The notes under the pieces were generated by a model that saw nothing but the letters and a program-made list of their open reading frames with translations, had not been told where the DNA came from and ran no database searches. DNA of 14,196 bases from positions 1 to 14,196 of the forward strand of contig CAJUAM010000055.1 in NCBI GenBank assembly GCA_910584615.1, in the 5' to 3' direction. This stretch comes from an uncultured Dorea sp. (GTDB taxonomy: Bacteria; Bacillota; Clostridia; Lachnospirales; Lachnospiraceae). Every line of letters starts with the position of its first letter. The first letter of the stretch is position 1. Both the position numbers and the translations under genes were made by a program. This document shows, piece after piece, positions 1 through 6,817 of the stretch.

Positions 1-50
1 GACAAACGGTTTTCAAGACCGCCTCGTTATGACCACTTCGATACCTCTCC
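1..50 (-). tRNA. tRNA-Ser (anticodon UGA), 3' part cut by window start
   Basis: Read on the minus strand from position 50, the sequence begins with a GGAGAGG acceptor 5' strand, followed by TA and a short D-arm (TCG pairing with CGA). A 5-bp anticodon stem (GCGGT/ACCGT, one G-U pair) closes the loop CTTGAAA. The anticodon TGA reads the serine codon UCA. The GGAGAGG start and the D-arm are typical of bacterial tRNA-Ser. The variable arm, T-arm and acceptor 3' strand lie before base 1, so only the 5' half to anticodon arm is visible. A good promoter sits about 50 bases upstream of the mature 5' end. Confidence 0.93.
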
Positions 51-102
51 ATCTAACTACTATTAACTTACCGCCTCTGCCATTTACGCTTCAGCAATAT
101 GC

Positions 103-131
103 ATTCTATCACACAAAGAAATGCCCGTCAA
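103..131 (-). promoter_or_regulatory. sigma-A promoter of tRNA-Ser
   Basis: On the minus strand there is a -35 box TTGACG (126-131) and a -10 box TAGAAT (103-108) with exactly 17 bases between them. Transcription would start near 96 and run into the tRNA after a leader of about 45 bases. The rest of the gap between ispD and the tRNA (51-149) shows no gene and no convincing terminator. Confidence 0.75.
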
Positions 132-149
132 TATCAAATCTCCATTTTT

Positions 150-872
150 TCAGTCCTTTTTCAGAAAACTTTCCGCAATCTCCAGATCCTCCGGCGTGGT
201 GATCTTGATATTCTCATAGGAAGCCTCGAATAATTTCACCGGCTGCTGCATCATCTGCTCTACAACCATGGCATCGTCTGTCACGTCAATATATTGTTCC
301 CTCATGAGTCTAGAATATGCTTCCATGATCAAAGAAGTTTCAAAAATCTGCGGTGTCTGCACAGTCCAGACATATTTACGCTTTGGTGTCTGCACAGCAA
401 ATCCTTCATCATCCACCAATTTAACCGTATCCTTACTCGGCATTCCTGCCACACAGGCACGATACTCCAAAACCGTCTCATATCCTCTTTTTAAAATAGA
501 TTCATCCACAAACATCCGCGCGCCGTCATGAATAAAAATATAACCATCCATATCCTGTGCTTTAGCATTCCGGACTGCTTTTAATCCCTGCCATACGGAA
601 TCATATCTCTCAGCTCCGCCCGGAACAATCACCGTTACCTTTGTGAAACGGAACTTTTCCACAATCTCTTTTCTTGCAAACTCTTCCTGTCCGCTGCCCA
701 CCACAAGAACGATACTGTCAATGATCCCAGAATCCTGAAAAGCTCTCAGCGTATAATAAATGACCGGCTTTCCCAGAATCTTGATGTACTGTTTGTGTAC
801 GTCCGCTCCCATTCGCTTTCCCTGGCCTGCTGAAAGTATGATAGCCGTACATTTTTTGCGTAATTTACTCAT
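150..872 (-). CDS. ispD: 2-C-methyl-D-erythritol 4-phosphate cytidylyltransferase
   Basis: IspD transfers CMP from CTP to 2-C-methyl-D-erythritol 4-phosphate, the third step of the cytoplasmic MEP pathway to isoprenoid precursors. The 240-residue product has the usual family length. The N-terminal nucleotide-binding signature SAGQGKRMGADVHKQ is at residues 14-28, a GGAERYDSV segment near 85-93, and the HDGAR motif at 115-119. A TPQIF segment lies further on. The residue after HDGAR is Met where Pro is usual, a mild oddity. The start ATG overlaps the last 8 bases of tsaD, and its ribosome binding site (GGGGGAG) lies inside the tsaD end, so the two genes are translationally coupled. It is the last gene of the minus-strand cluster. 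Confidence 0.95.
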   Translation of the reverse strand: MSKLRKKCTAIILSAGQGKRMGADVHKQYIKILGKPVIYYTLRAFQDSGIIDSIVLVVGSGQEEFARKEIVEKFRFTKVTVIVPGGAERYDSVWQGLKAVRNAKAQDMDGYIFIHDGARMFVDESILKRGYETVLEYRACVAGMPSKDTVKLVDDEGFAVQTPKRKYVWTVQTPQIFETSLIMEAYSRLMREQYIDVTDDAMVVEQMMQQPVKLFEASYENIKITTPEDLEIAESFLKKD

Positions 873-1899
873 ACCGCTCCCCCAGCTTCAGATTAGGCAC
901 TGCATTCAAATCCCAGCCATGTCTTGTGCCCGCAAGATATTCATAATAAGCGGCGACTCCTATCATCGCTGCATTGTCAGTACAGTAAACCAAGGATGGA
1001 TAATAAAGTCTCACTTCATGTTCCTCACAAGCCGATCTCATTGCCGAACGAAGCGCACTATTAGCGGCAACTCCTCCTGCAATTACAAATTTATCCGCTT
1101 TAAACTCCTTTACTGCGTGCATTGCATTCGCAACCAGTACATCTGTCACTGCTTTTTGGAAAGAAGCCGCAACATCCGCCTGATTATAGTCTTCACCTTT
1201 CATCTTACAGGCATTGATATAGTTAAGCACTGCTGACTTCACACCGCTGAAGCTGAAATCATAAGCCGCCCCCTCCACATGTGCCCTTGGAAAAGAAATT
1301 GCCTGCGCATTTCCTTCCTTTGATACTTTATCTATCTTTGGACCGCCTGGATATCCAAGCCCGATCGCCCTCGCCACCTTATCAAATGCCTCTCCTGCCG
1401 CATCATCTCTTGTACGTCCGATAATCTCATACTTTCCGTAATCCTTCACATACACCAGATGAGTATGCCCTCCGGATACGACCAATGATAAAAAAGGCGG
1501 CTCCAATTCCGGATGTTCAATAAAATTCGCCGCAATATGTCCTTCAATATGATGTACGCCGATCAATGGCTTTTTGGCCGCATACGCAATCGCCTTTGCC
1601 TCTGCCACTCCCACAAGCAGCGCGCCTACAAGTCCCGGCCCATAAGTAACACCAATGGCATCAACATCCGAAAGCGTGATTTCTGCCTCAGAAAGCGCCG
1701 CTTCTATAACCTGATTGATCTTTTCAATATGCTTTCTCGACGCAATCTCCGGCACTACCCCTCCATACAAAGTATGAAGCGCGATCTGGGAGGATATCAC
1801 ATTTGAAAGTACCGTTCTTCCATTTTTCACGACTGCTGCCGCCGTCTCATCACAGGAGCTTTCAATCGCAAGTACTAAAACATCTTTCTGCTCTTCCAT
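865..1899 (-). CDS. tsaD: tRNA N6-adenosine threonylcarbamoyltransferase
   Basis: TsaD transfers the threonylcarbamoyl group from threonylcarbamoyl-AMP to A37 of ANN-decoding tRNAs, working with TsaB and TsaE, both encoded upstream here. The start ESSCDETAAAVV, the metal-binding HHIEGH (residues 116-121, ligands H117 and H121), the SGGHTHL segment and a late CTDNAAMIG segment identify the ASKHA-fold Kae1/TsaD family. I place the start at the ATG at 1899 (344 residues) because AGGAA at 1907-1911 leaves 7 bases to it. An adjacent ATG at 1902 and a GTG at 1920 are possible but fit less well. The gene lies 56 bases after rnz and overlaps ispD by 8 bases, consistent with one transcript. Confidence 0.96.
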   Translation of the reverse strand: MEEQKDVLVLAIESSCDETAAAVVKNGRTVLSNVISSQIALHTLYGGVVPEIASRKHIEKINQVIEAALSEAEITLSDVDAIGVTYGPGLVGALLVGVAEAKAIAYAAKKPLIGVHHIEGHIAANFIEHPELEPPFLSLVVSGGHTHLVYVKDYGKYEIIGRTRDDAAGEAFDKVARAIGLGYPGGPKIDKVSKEGNAQAISFPRAHVEGAAYDFSFSGVKSAVLNYINACKMKGEDYNQADVAASFQKAVTDVLVANAMHAVKEFKADKFVIAGGVAANSALRSAMRSACEEHEVRLYYPSLVYCTDNAAMIGVAAYYEYLAGTRHGWDLNAVPNLKLGERYE

Positions 1900-1955
1900 C
1901 ATACATTTCCTTTTTGTCACACATTATATGTTACAGATGATCTCAACGTTTACTA

Positions 1956-2864
1956 TTAATCATTAAAAACAAGCTCAACTGAACGTTTATCTTTAGCCGC
2001 GACAGCCCTCGGAAAGATCTGGCGCACTTCGTCCATATACTCCTCAGGATGATTAAGGGACGGGCTGTAATGTGTCAGCCACATCTCTCCCACATCTGCT
2101 TCCTTAGCAAGCCAGGCTGCTTCATAAAACGTCATGTGCTTGTATTCACGAGCCTTTTTCTGTTTATCCTTTTCGCCGTACATGCCCTCACAGACAAACA
2201 GATCTGATCCGGCCGCATTGGTCCTGATTGAGTCTGTCGGCCTTGTATCCGTACAATAAGTCACTTTAATCCCTTTTCTGGCGGGACCAAGTACCATGTC
2301 AGGTGTATAGATACTGCCGTTTGCTTCTACCGTCTCGCCTTTTTGTAAAATCCCCCATAACTTCTGCGGAATCTGTGCCGCATTGGCACGCTCCACATCA
2401 AATTTACCCGCGCGGTCTATCTCAACTGTATATCCGTAACAAATAACATTGTGATTCACCCGGAATGCTTTTAAGCGGTATCCATTGATTTCAAATGTCT
2501 GCTCTGGCTCAGTAATTTCTATATAATGAATAGAAAACGGAAGCTCCGGCGCTATCACTCTCAGACAATCAACAACCCGCCTTAAGCCTTTCGGCCCGAT
2601 CAGAGTCAGCGGCTGTGTCCTGTCTGCATTTCCCATCGTGAGAAGCAGCCCAGGCAGTCCGCTGATATGATCCCCATGATAATGAGTAAAGCAGATCACA
2701 TCAATGGGCTTAAAGCTCCATCCTTTTTCCTTTATGGCAATCTGCGTTCCCTCGCCGCAGTCAATCAACAGACTGCTTCCATTATACCTTACCATGAATG
2801 ATGTAAGCCACCGGTACGGCAGCGGCATCATTCCGCCAGTTCCTAACAAACATACATCTAACAT
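1956..2864 (-). CDS. rnz: Ribonuclease Z (tRNA 3' endonuclease)
   Basis: RNase Z is a zinc metallo-beta-lactamase-fold endonuclease that removes 3' trailers from tRNA precursors lacking an encoded CCA. The 302-residue product has the expected length for the short bacterial form. The family start LGTGGMMP and a GEGTQ segment (residues 37-41) precede the metal motif HYHGDH at 61-66. Later metal ligands are suggested by the CTDTRP segment and by LTHYSPS near the C-terminus. The ATG at 2864 is preceded by an AAAGAGG ribosome binding site. It follows the 79-residue zinc-ribbon gene by 30 bases and precedes tsaD. Its placement beside tRNA-modification genes fits a tRNA maturation theme. Confidence 0.95.
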   Translation of the reverse strand: MLDVCLLGTGGMMPLPYRWLTSFMVRYNGSSLLIDCGEGTQIAIKEKGWSFKPIDVICFTHYHGDHISGLPGLLLTMGNADRTQPLTLIGPKGLRRVVDCLRVIAPELPFSIHYIEITEPEQTFEINGYRLKAFRVNHNVICYGYTVEIDRAGKFDVERANAAQIPQKLWGILQKGETVEANGSIYTPDMVLGPARKGIKVTYCTDTRPTDSIRTNAAGSDLFVCEGMYGEKDKQKKAREYKHMTFYEAAWLAKEADVGEMWLTHYSPSLNHPEEYMDEVRQIFPRAVAAKDKRSVELVFND

Positions 2865-2894
2865 CTTCTACCTCTTTACCGCTGCCTTTCGCAG

Positions 2895-3134
2895 CTATCC
2901 TTCTGTCTCCACCGGAACAAGGAAGCTCCCTATAAACTCATCATAGCACTGCTCGCAAAGTTCAAAACGGTCTCTCCGGTTATCTTTACCAGAAAAATAC
3001 CCCCACTGTTTTTCTACTTGCAGCATGTCCTCTGACGGAACCCCTCCTGCAACCGGAATCTCTTTTCCGCATTTATTACAGACAATCTTGCTGATTTCCT
3101 GAACTTCTTTTGTACTGTTTCTATATTGGCGCAT
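2895..3134 (-). CDS. Small zinc-ribbon-like protein of unknown function
   Basis: This 79-residue soluble protein carries two Cys pairs, CNKC (C19, C22) and CEQC (C60, C63), which should bind one structural zinc. Between them lies WGYFSGKDNRRDRF, and it ends in an acidic tail. I recall similar short proteins with a WGYFS...KD segment in Lachnospiraceae, but no function is known to me. The start at 3134 is chosen because a perfect AGGAGG (3141-3146) lies 6 bases upstream; an upstream in-frame start at 3152 lacks this support. A strong promoter (3200-3228) stands before it, so it may lead a transcript that includes rnz, tsaD and ispD. Nucleic-acid or protein binding is only a guess from the fold type. 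Confidence 0.8.
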   Translation of the reverse strand: MRQYRNSTKEVQEISKIVCNKCGKEIPVAGGVPSEDMLQVEKQWGYFSGKDNRRDRFELCEQCYDEFIGSFLVPVETEG

Positions 3135-3199
3135 ACAATTCCTCCTGTGCATATTCCATATATTCTGAAATATATCTTTCTCCTTGCTGTTACGCCTAC

Positions 3200-3228
3200 A
3201 TTATATAAAATCATTAACCTTTTTCCAA
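3200..3228 (-). promoter_or_regulatory. sigma-A promoter of the zinc-ribbon/rnz/tsaD/ispD unit
   Basis: On the minus strand, -35 TTGGAA (3223-3228) and a consensus -10 TATAAT (3200-3205) are separated by exactly 17 bases. It falls in the 120-base gap between rimI and the zinc-ribbon gene and gives a leader of about 60 bases. Downstream genes could thus be transcribed independently of the tsaE promoter. No terminator is evident after rimI, so read-through is also possible. Confidence 0.7.
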
Positions 3229-3254
3229 GTGGGAAGCACTGTCACATCTGGCAG

Positions 3255-3701
3255 TTATTTTCCAATTGCAAAACTCATCAAAACTGCGTTTTCTTTTGGC
3301 TTTACATAATAATTCTTTCTTACCCCATCTTCTGTAAATCCGAATTTTTTGTAAAGTCTGACTGCTTCCTCATTGCTCTCTCTGACATCCAGCATGATCT
3401 TTTCTGCCTGCATTTTTCTGCCGGTCTCTTTAATGACATCAAGAAGCTTAAGGGCAGCCCCTTTCCTTCTGTACGGCTCATCCACGGCAATTCTGGCAAT
3501 CTCACCGCCGTCTACTGAAAAGTAAGCAATCACATATCCGGCCAGTTTTTCACCTTCCCATGCTCCCAGAAGCGCCGTATATGTCTGAGCGAGACTTTCC
3601 TGAATTCCGGCTATACTCCACGGATCCGGGAAATATTTTTTTTCAAGCTGATGAATCTTTTCAATATCTTTTTGTTCAATATTTTTTATATCAAATATCA
3701 T
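3255..3701 (-). CDS. rimI: Ribosomal protein bS18 N-alpha-acetyltransferase
   Basis: This is a GNAT-family acetyltransferase; RimI uses acetyl-CoA to acetylate the N-terminal alanine of ribosomal protein S18. The 148-residue length is typical. The beta-4 segment EIARIAVD is followed by the acetyl-CoA pyrophosphate loop YRRKGAA (residues 77-83), and ESNEEAVRLYKKFGF is the usual C-terminal GNAT motif. The start codon overlaps the tsaB stop by 4 bases (ATGA), indicating translational coupling. The tsaB-rimI pairing is very common in Firmicutes and supports this name over a generic GNAT. Substrate specificity is inferred from family and context. Confidence 0.92.
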   Translation of the reverse strand: MIFDIKNIEQKDIEKIHQLEKKYFPDPWSIAGIQESLAQTYTALLGAWEGEKLAGYVIAYFSVDGGEIARIAVDEPYRRKGAALKLLDVIKETGRKMQAEKIMLDVRESNEEAVRLYKKFGFTEDGVRKNYYVKPKENAVLMSFAIGK

Positions 3702-4444
3702 AACCCATCCCGCATCCGCTTTTGCTGTTCCTGCCTCTCCTTTTGCTCCCGCTCTGCCTGCGATACCCGCAGATATTCCGGCACATGCTCTAAAGCACTT
3801 TCAATCTTACCATCCCTGTAATAGCAAATTGCAAGCGCCGCCACAGATGCCGCCCGCTGACGGTTCATATTGCACGGCGCAAAAGAAATATCTCTCCCTT
3901 TAAGAAGCTGCTCTGCGAGGACTTCTCTAAAGACCGGCACACCGTCTCCAAGGAATATGATTCTCCGGTCATAATCAAGAAGCTTTCGTCCAAGCTCCTC
4001 TATCGCTATCGCCATCTGATCCTCTAGCACGATCAGTTTATTTTTATGAAACTCATAAATACCCGCATATACTTGTCCGCGTCTTGCATCCATGATCGGG
4101 CACACAATATCTGCCGCACCGCAAAGATTATAAGCCAGACCTTCAAGCGTCGGCACTGCAACAAGCGGCTTGTTAAGCGCGAGCCCCAATCCCTTTGCTG
4201 TCGCGGAACCGATTCTAAGACCGGTAAAAGACCCCGGTCCCGCTGCTACCGCAATGGCATCAATAGATTCCATGTCCAGTTCTGTCATCTTCGCCACTTC
4301 ATCCAGCATAGGGAGCAGTGTCTGGGAATGCGTCTTTTTAAAATTCACAGTATATTCGGCGACAAGCTGCTCTTCTTTTTCGTCCGCGTAAGCAACCGCC
4401 ACACCAGCAACCAGTCCCGAGCTGTCTAACGCTAGTATTCGCAT
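3698..4444 (-). CDS. tsaB: tRNA threonylcarbamoyladenosine biosynthesis protein TsaB
   Basis: TsaB is the inactive ASKHA-fold paralogue that forms a heterodimer with TsaD and, with TsaE, supports t6A37 synthesis. The N-terminus MRILALDSSG and the motif GPGSFTGLRIG (residues 69-79) are diagnostic. The 248-residue product has a highly charged C-terminal tail rich in Glu, Gln, Lys and Arg (about the last 20 residues) beyond the conserved core, which may form a short helix. It overlaps tsaE by 13 bases at its start and rimI by 4 bases at its end, so the three genes form a tight operon. Confidence 0.95.
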   Translation of the reverse strand: MRILALDSSGLVAGVAVAYADEKEEQLVAEYTVNFKKTHSQTLLPMLDEVAKMTELDMESIDAIAVAAGPGSFTGLRIGSATAKGLGLALNKPLVAVPTLEGLAYNLCGAADIVCPIMDARRGQVYAGIYEFHKNKLIVLEDQMAIAIEELGRKLLDYDRRIIFLGDGVPVFREVLAEQLLKGRDISFAPCNMNRQRAASVAALAICYYRDGKIESALEHVPEYLRVSQAEREQKERQEQQKRMRDGL

Positions 4445-4857
4445 AACTCTATCCTCCGATAATCGAATCCTTTTTCCATATCCTTTTCAATCTTCACTTC
4501 CGTATAATGCTCCGGCAAGATCTCAAAGATCAGATCCGCCCATTCGATCAGGCTGACACCATCCCCATAAATATAATCTTCATATCCGATCTCTTCCATC
4601 TCTTCCACATCACCAATGCGGTAAACATCAAAATGATAGAAGGGCAGCCGCCCTTCTTCATATATCTGTACAATCGTAAATGTCGGGCTGCTTACCGGCT
4701 CCTTTACTCCTAGTCCCTCTGCCAGACCTTTTGTAAATACAGTCTTACCAACCCCCAAATCGCCGATCAATGTAAACACTTGTCCGGCTTTAGCCTTCTC
4801 TCCCATCGTATAGCCAAGACTATAGGTCTCTTTCTCACTGTTGGTTTCTACTACCAT
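4432..4857 (-). CDS. tsaE: tRNA threonylcarbamoyladenosine biosynthesis ATPase TsaE
   Basis: TsaE is a P-loop ATPase that binds the TsaB-TsaD dimer and is needed for turnover of the t6A37 reaction. The 141-residue product has the Walker A motif GDLGVGKT at residues 32-39, then the family motif VSSPTF (55-60), and later FYHFDVYRI. The ATG at 4857 follows an AGGAAGGG ribosome binding site (4863-4870). It is the first gene of the minus-strand operon, with tsaB overlapping its end. Its promoter shares bases with that of the divergent VOC gene. Confidence 0.95.
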   Translation of the reverse strand: MVVETNSEKETYSLGYTMGEKAKAGQVFTLIGDLGVGKTVFTKGLAEGLGVKEPVSSPTFTIVQIYEEGRLPFYHFDVYRIGDVEEMEEIGYEDYIYGDGVSLIEWADLIFEILPEHYTEVKIEKDMEKGFDYRRIELCEY

Positions 4858-4912
4858 AGTAACCCTTCCTGTCTAAGATCTATTCTGAATTTTACTGTCT
4901 GTGTCATAATTT

Positions 4913-4941
4913 TTGCTGTTTATCTTGTAAAGATATGATAT
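4913..4941 (+). promoter_or_regulatory. Possible promoter of the VOC gene
   Basis: A -35-like TTGCTG (4913-4918) is followed after 17 bases by a -10-like TGATAT (4936-4941). The match is moderate. The -10 occupies nearly the same bases as the -10 of the opposing tsaE promoter. Confidence 0.4.
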
Positions 4942-4963
4942 ACTCGAATTAAAAAATAGTCAA
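4935..4963 (-). promoter_or_regulatory. sigma-A promoter of tsaE-tsaB-rimI
   Basis: On the minus strand, -35 TTGACT (4958-4963) and -10 TATCAT (4935-4940) are exactly 17 bases apart. Transcription would start near 4928 and give a leader of about 70 bases before tsaE. Confidence 0.7.
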
Positions 4964-4993
4964 TAATAAGACGCTTAACAGGAGGATTTATTT

Positions 4994-5359
4994 ATGAAAT
5001 TCACATTTTACCACAATAACATCAATGTCTCTGACTTAGAAAAATCAGTTGCATTCTACAAAAAAGCACTCGGTCTTACTATTTCCTCAGAAAAAGAAGC
5101 TGAAGACGGGAGCTTCAAACTGGTATTTATGGGAGACGGGATCACCCCTCATCTTTTAGAGCTTACCTGGCTGCGCGATATGGACAGACCTTATGAACTC
5201 GGAGACAACGAGTTTCACCTTGCCATGAAAGTCGATGATATGAATGGGGCACTTGCGCTTCATAAGGAGATGGGCTGCGTATGCTTTGAGAATATTGAGA
5301 TGGGCGTGTACTTTATCAATGATCCGGACGGGTACTGGACCGAGATCTGTCAGGCCTAA
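4994..5359 (+). CDS. VOC-family metalloenzyme, glyoxalase I-like (lactoylglutathione lyase family)
   Basis: This 121-residue protein has the two beta-alpha-beta-beta-beta modules of the vicinal oxygen chelate fold. The module 1 start NNINVSDLEKSVAFYKKALGL is typical. The four metal ligands of GloA-type glyoxalase I appear to be present as H7, E56, H75 and E117, the last in the DPDGYWTEI signature. In that family the enzyme isomerises the methylglyoxal-thiol adduct to an acyl thioester. Many clostridia lack glutathione, so the true cosubstrate could be another thiol, and other VOC reactions remain possible. The ATG follows AGGAGG (4980-4985) with 8 bases of spacing. It appears monocistronic, about 180 bases before the next gene on the same strand. 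Confidence 0.85.
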   Translation: MKFTFYHNNINVSDLEKSVAFYKKALGLTISSEKEAEDGSFKLVFMGDGITPHLLELTWLRDMDRPYELGDNEFHLAMKVDDMNGALALHKEMGCVCFENIEMGVYFINDPDGYWTEICQA

Positions 5360-5387
5360 ATCATACTTTATTCTTTTGCCCGGTCAC

Positions 5388-5406
5388 ATATAGACATTAT
5401 CTATAT
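5388..5406 (+). terminator. Weak AT-rich stem-loop after the VOC gene
   Basis: A perfect 7-bp inverted repeat (ATATAGA at 5388-5394, TCTATAT at 5400-5406) with a 5-base loop lies 28 bases after the VOC stop and is followed by a T-rich stretch. The stem is A/T only apart from one G-C pair, so it would be a weak terminator at best. The remaining gap to 5538 contains no other gene and no clear promoter that I can defend. Confidence 0.25.
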
Positions 5407-5538
5407 ATGCATTCTTTTATTATTATTTGCAATTAGGCGGCACGTTTAAAAAATGATATCATAAAATTAAATGCAAAGAAAACATTGCTTAATGCTATGT
5501 CATTATGGAAAGAGCAAGAGGAGGTTGGATACAACATT

Positions 5539-6690
5539 ATGGAAATCATTAAAAATTTACCGGAAGTATTCGAGGAATTCGCAGAACAGCGGAAAAATTC
5601 TTTTTTAGCAGTCAAACAGCTTAAAGACAGGGGCGTCCCGGTAGTCGGCGCATACTGTACTTACTTCCCCCAGGAGATCGCTCATGCGATGGGCGCCGCA
5701 ACAGTAGGCCTATGTTCTACATCTGACGAAACTATCGCCGTCGCGGAAAGAGATCTGCCTAAAAATCTCTGCCCTCTGATCAAATCCAGCTATGGATTTG
5801 CCAAGACCGACAAATGTCCATTCTTTTATTTTTCCGATGTAGTCGTTGGGGAGACTACTTGTGACGGAAAGAAAAAAATGTACGAATATATGTCTGAATT
5901 CAAGGATGTCTTTTTAATGGAACTTCCTAATTCACAGAGCGAAAATGCATTGGCACTCTGGAAGGCAGAAATCATCCGTTTTAAAGAATATCTTGAGAAA
6001 AAGTTTGATGTTACCATCACGGAGGATGATATCAGAGAAGCCATCAAGAACGAAAATAAAGTCAGAAACTCTTTAAAGAAGCTTTATCAGGTTATGCGGC
6101 GCGACCCCGCGCCGATCACCGGGCACGATTTGTTCAAGGTTCTCTATGGAAGCACTTTTAAATTCGACCGCTCCATGATCCCCGTAGAAGTGGAAGCTCT
6201 TGTTGAAAAAATCGAAAAAGAATATGAATCTGGAACCATGCAGGAGAAAAAACCGCGTATCCTTGTTACCGGATGTCCTATCGGAGGCGCTACTGAAAAG
6301 GTCATCAAGGCCATTGAAGACAACGGCGGTATCGTAGTAACCTACGAAAACTGCACCGGTGCCAAATCTATCGACAAACCAGTAGACGAAGACAACCCGG
6401 ACGTATACGATGCTTTGGCAAGACGCTATCTCAACATCGGCTGTTCTGTCATGACTCCGAATCCAAACCGTCTCACTCTTCTTGGTGAATTGATCGACGA
6501 GTATAAAGTAGACGGCGTTGTAGAAATGACGCTTCAGGCTTGTCATACATATAACGTAGAATCTCTTTCCATCCGCAGGTTTGTTAACGAAAAGAAAGGA
6601 ATCCCTTATCTCAATGTAGAAACTGATTACTCACAGGCAGATATCGGACAGTTAAATACCCGTATCACTGCATTTATCGAGATGCTGTAA
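5539..6690 (+). CDS. YjiM-like double-cubane-cluster anaerobic reductase (2-hydroxyacyl-CoA dehydratase D-component fold)
   Basis: The 383-residue product closely resembles E. coli YjiM as I remember it, along its whole length. Shared blocks include the PQEIAHAMGA region, LCSTSDETI (58-66), NLCPLIKSSYGFAKTDKCP (76-94), ETTCDGKKKMYEYM (105-118), TGCPIGG (244-250), ENCTGAK and QACHTY. Conserved cysteines at 40, 78, 93, 108, 246, 272 and 335 are candidate cluster ligands. Relatives include the double-cubane [8Fe-9S] protein and the dehydratases HgdB/FldC, which use an ATP-driven activator to reduce difficult substrates; the physiological substrate is unknown. I prefer the ATG at 5539 because AGAGGAGG (5517-5524) lies upstream, though 14 bases away, and YjiM starts there. 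A TTG at 5485 and an ATG at 5497 are in frame but lack a ribosome binding site. No activator ATPase gene lies nearby. Confidence 0.88.
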   Translation: MEIIKNLPEVFEEFAEQRKNSFLAVKQLKDRGVPVVGAYCTYFPQEIAHAMGAATVGLCSTSDETIAVAERDLPKNLCPLIKSSYGFAKTDKCPFFYFSDVVVGETTCDGKKKMYEYMSEFKDVFLMELPNSQSENALALWKAEIIRFKEYLEKKFDVTITEDDIREAIKNENKVRNSLKKLYQVMRRDPAPITGHDLFKVLYGSTFKFDRSMIPVEVEALVEKIEKEYESGTMQEKKPRILVTGCPIGGATEKVIKAIEDNGGIVVTYENCTGAKSIDKPVDEDNPDVYDALARRYLNIGCSVMTPNPNRLTLLGELIDEYKVDGVVEMTLQACHTYNVESLSIRRFVNEKKGIPYLNVETDYSQADIGQLNTRITAFIEML

Positions 6691-6740
6691 CTATTTTTGA
6701 GTCCGGACCCAAGATCAATAATGTACTTACAGCTATAGTA

Positions 6741-6783
6741 AAGCTGCCGACTCAACGAATAAAAATCCGTAAAGCGGCAGCTT
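6741..6783. terminator. Large hairpin between convergent genes
   Basis: A perfect 9-bp inverted repeat, AAGCTGCCG (6741-6749) and CGGCAGCTT (6775-6783), encloses a 25-base loop in the 127-base gap between the YjiM-like gene and the oppositely oriented lipoprotein gene. It could stop transcription from both sides. It lacks a proper U-run on either strand, so intrinsic termination is not assured. Confidence 0.4.
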
Positions 6784-6817
6784 CATTCATATCAATCAGC
6801 ATTCCGGAACTATATTC

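Noticed and set aside
760..1236. 158-codon plus-strand open frame opposite tsaD and ispD
   Set aside because: It is antisense to two well-identified genes, and its product has no recognisable domain or plausible composition.
5453..5462. Palindrome ATGATATCAT upstream of the YjiM-like gene, considered as an FNR-type or repressor site
   Set aside because: It does not match the FNR pattern, is short and lies in AT-rich DNA; no promoter could be placed against it.
6073..6546. 157-codon minus-strand open frame inside the YjiM-like gene
   Set aside because: It is a shadow of a conserved coding region, with no ribosome binding site or family features.
6701..6708. Palindrome GTCCGGAC just after the YjiM-like gene
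   Set aside because: It is 8 bp with no loop and no repeat elsewhere; likely chance.
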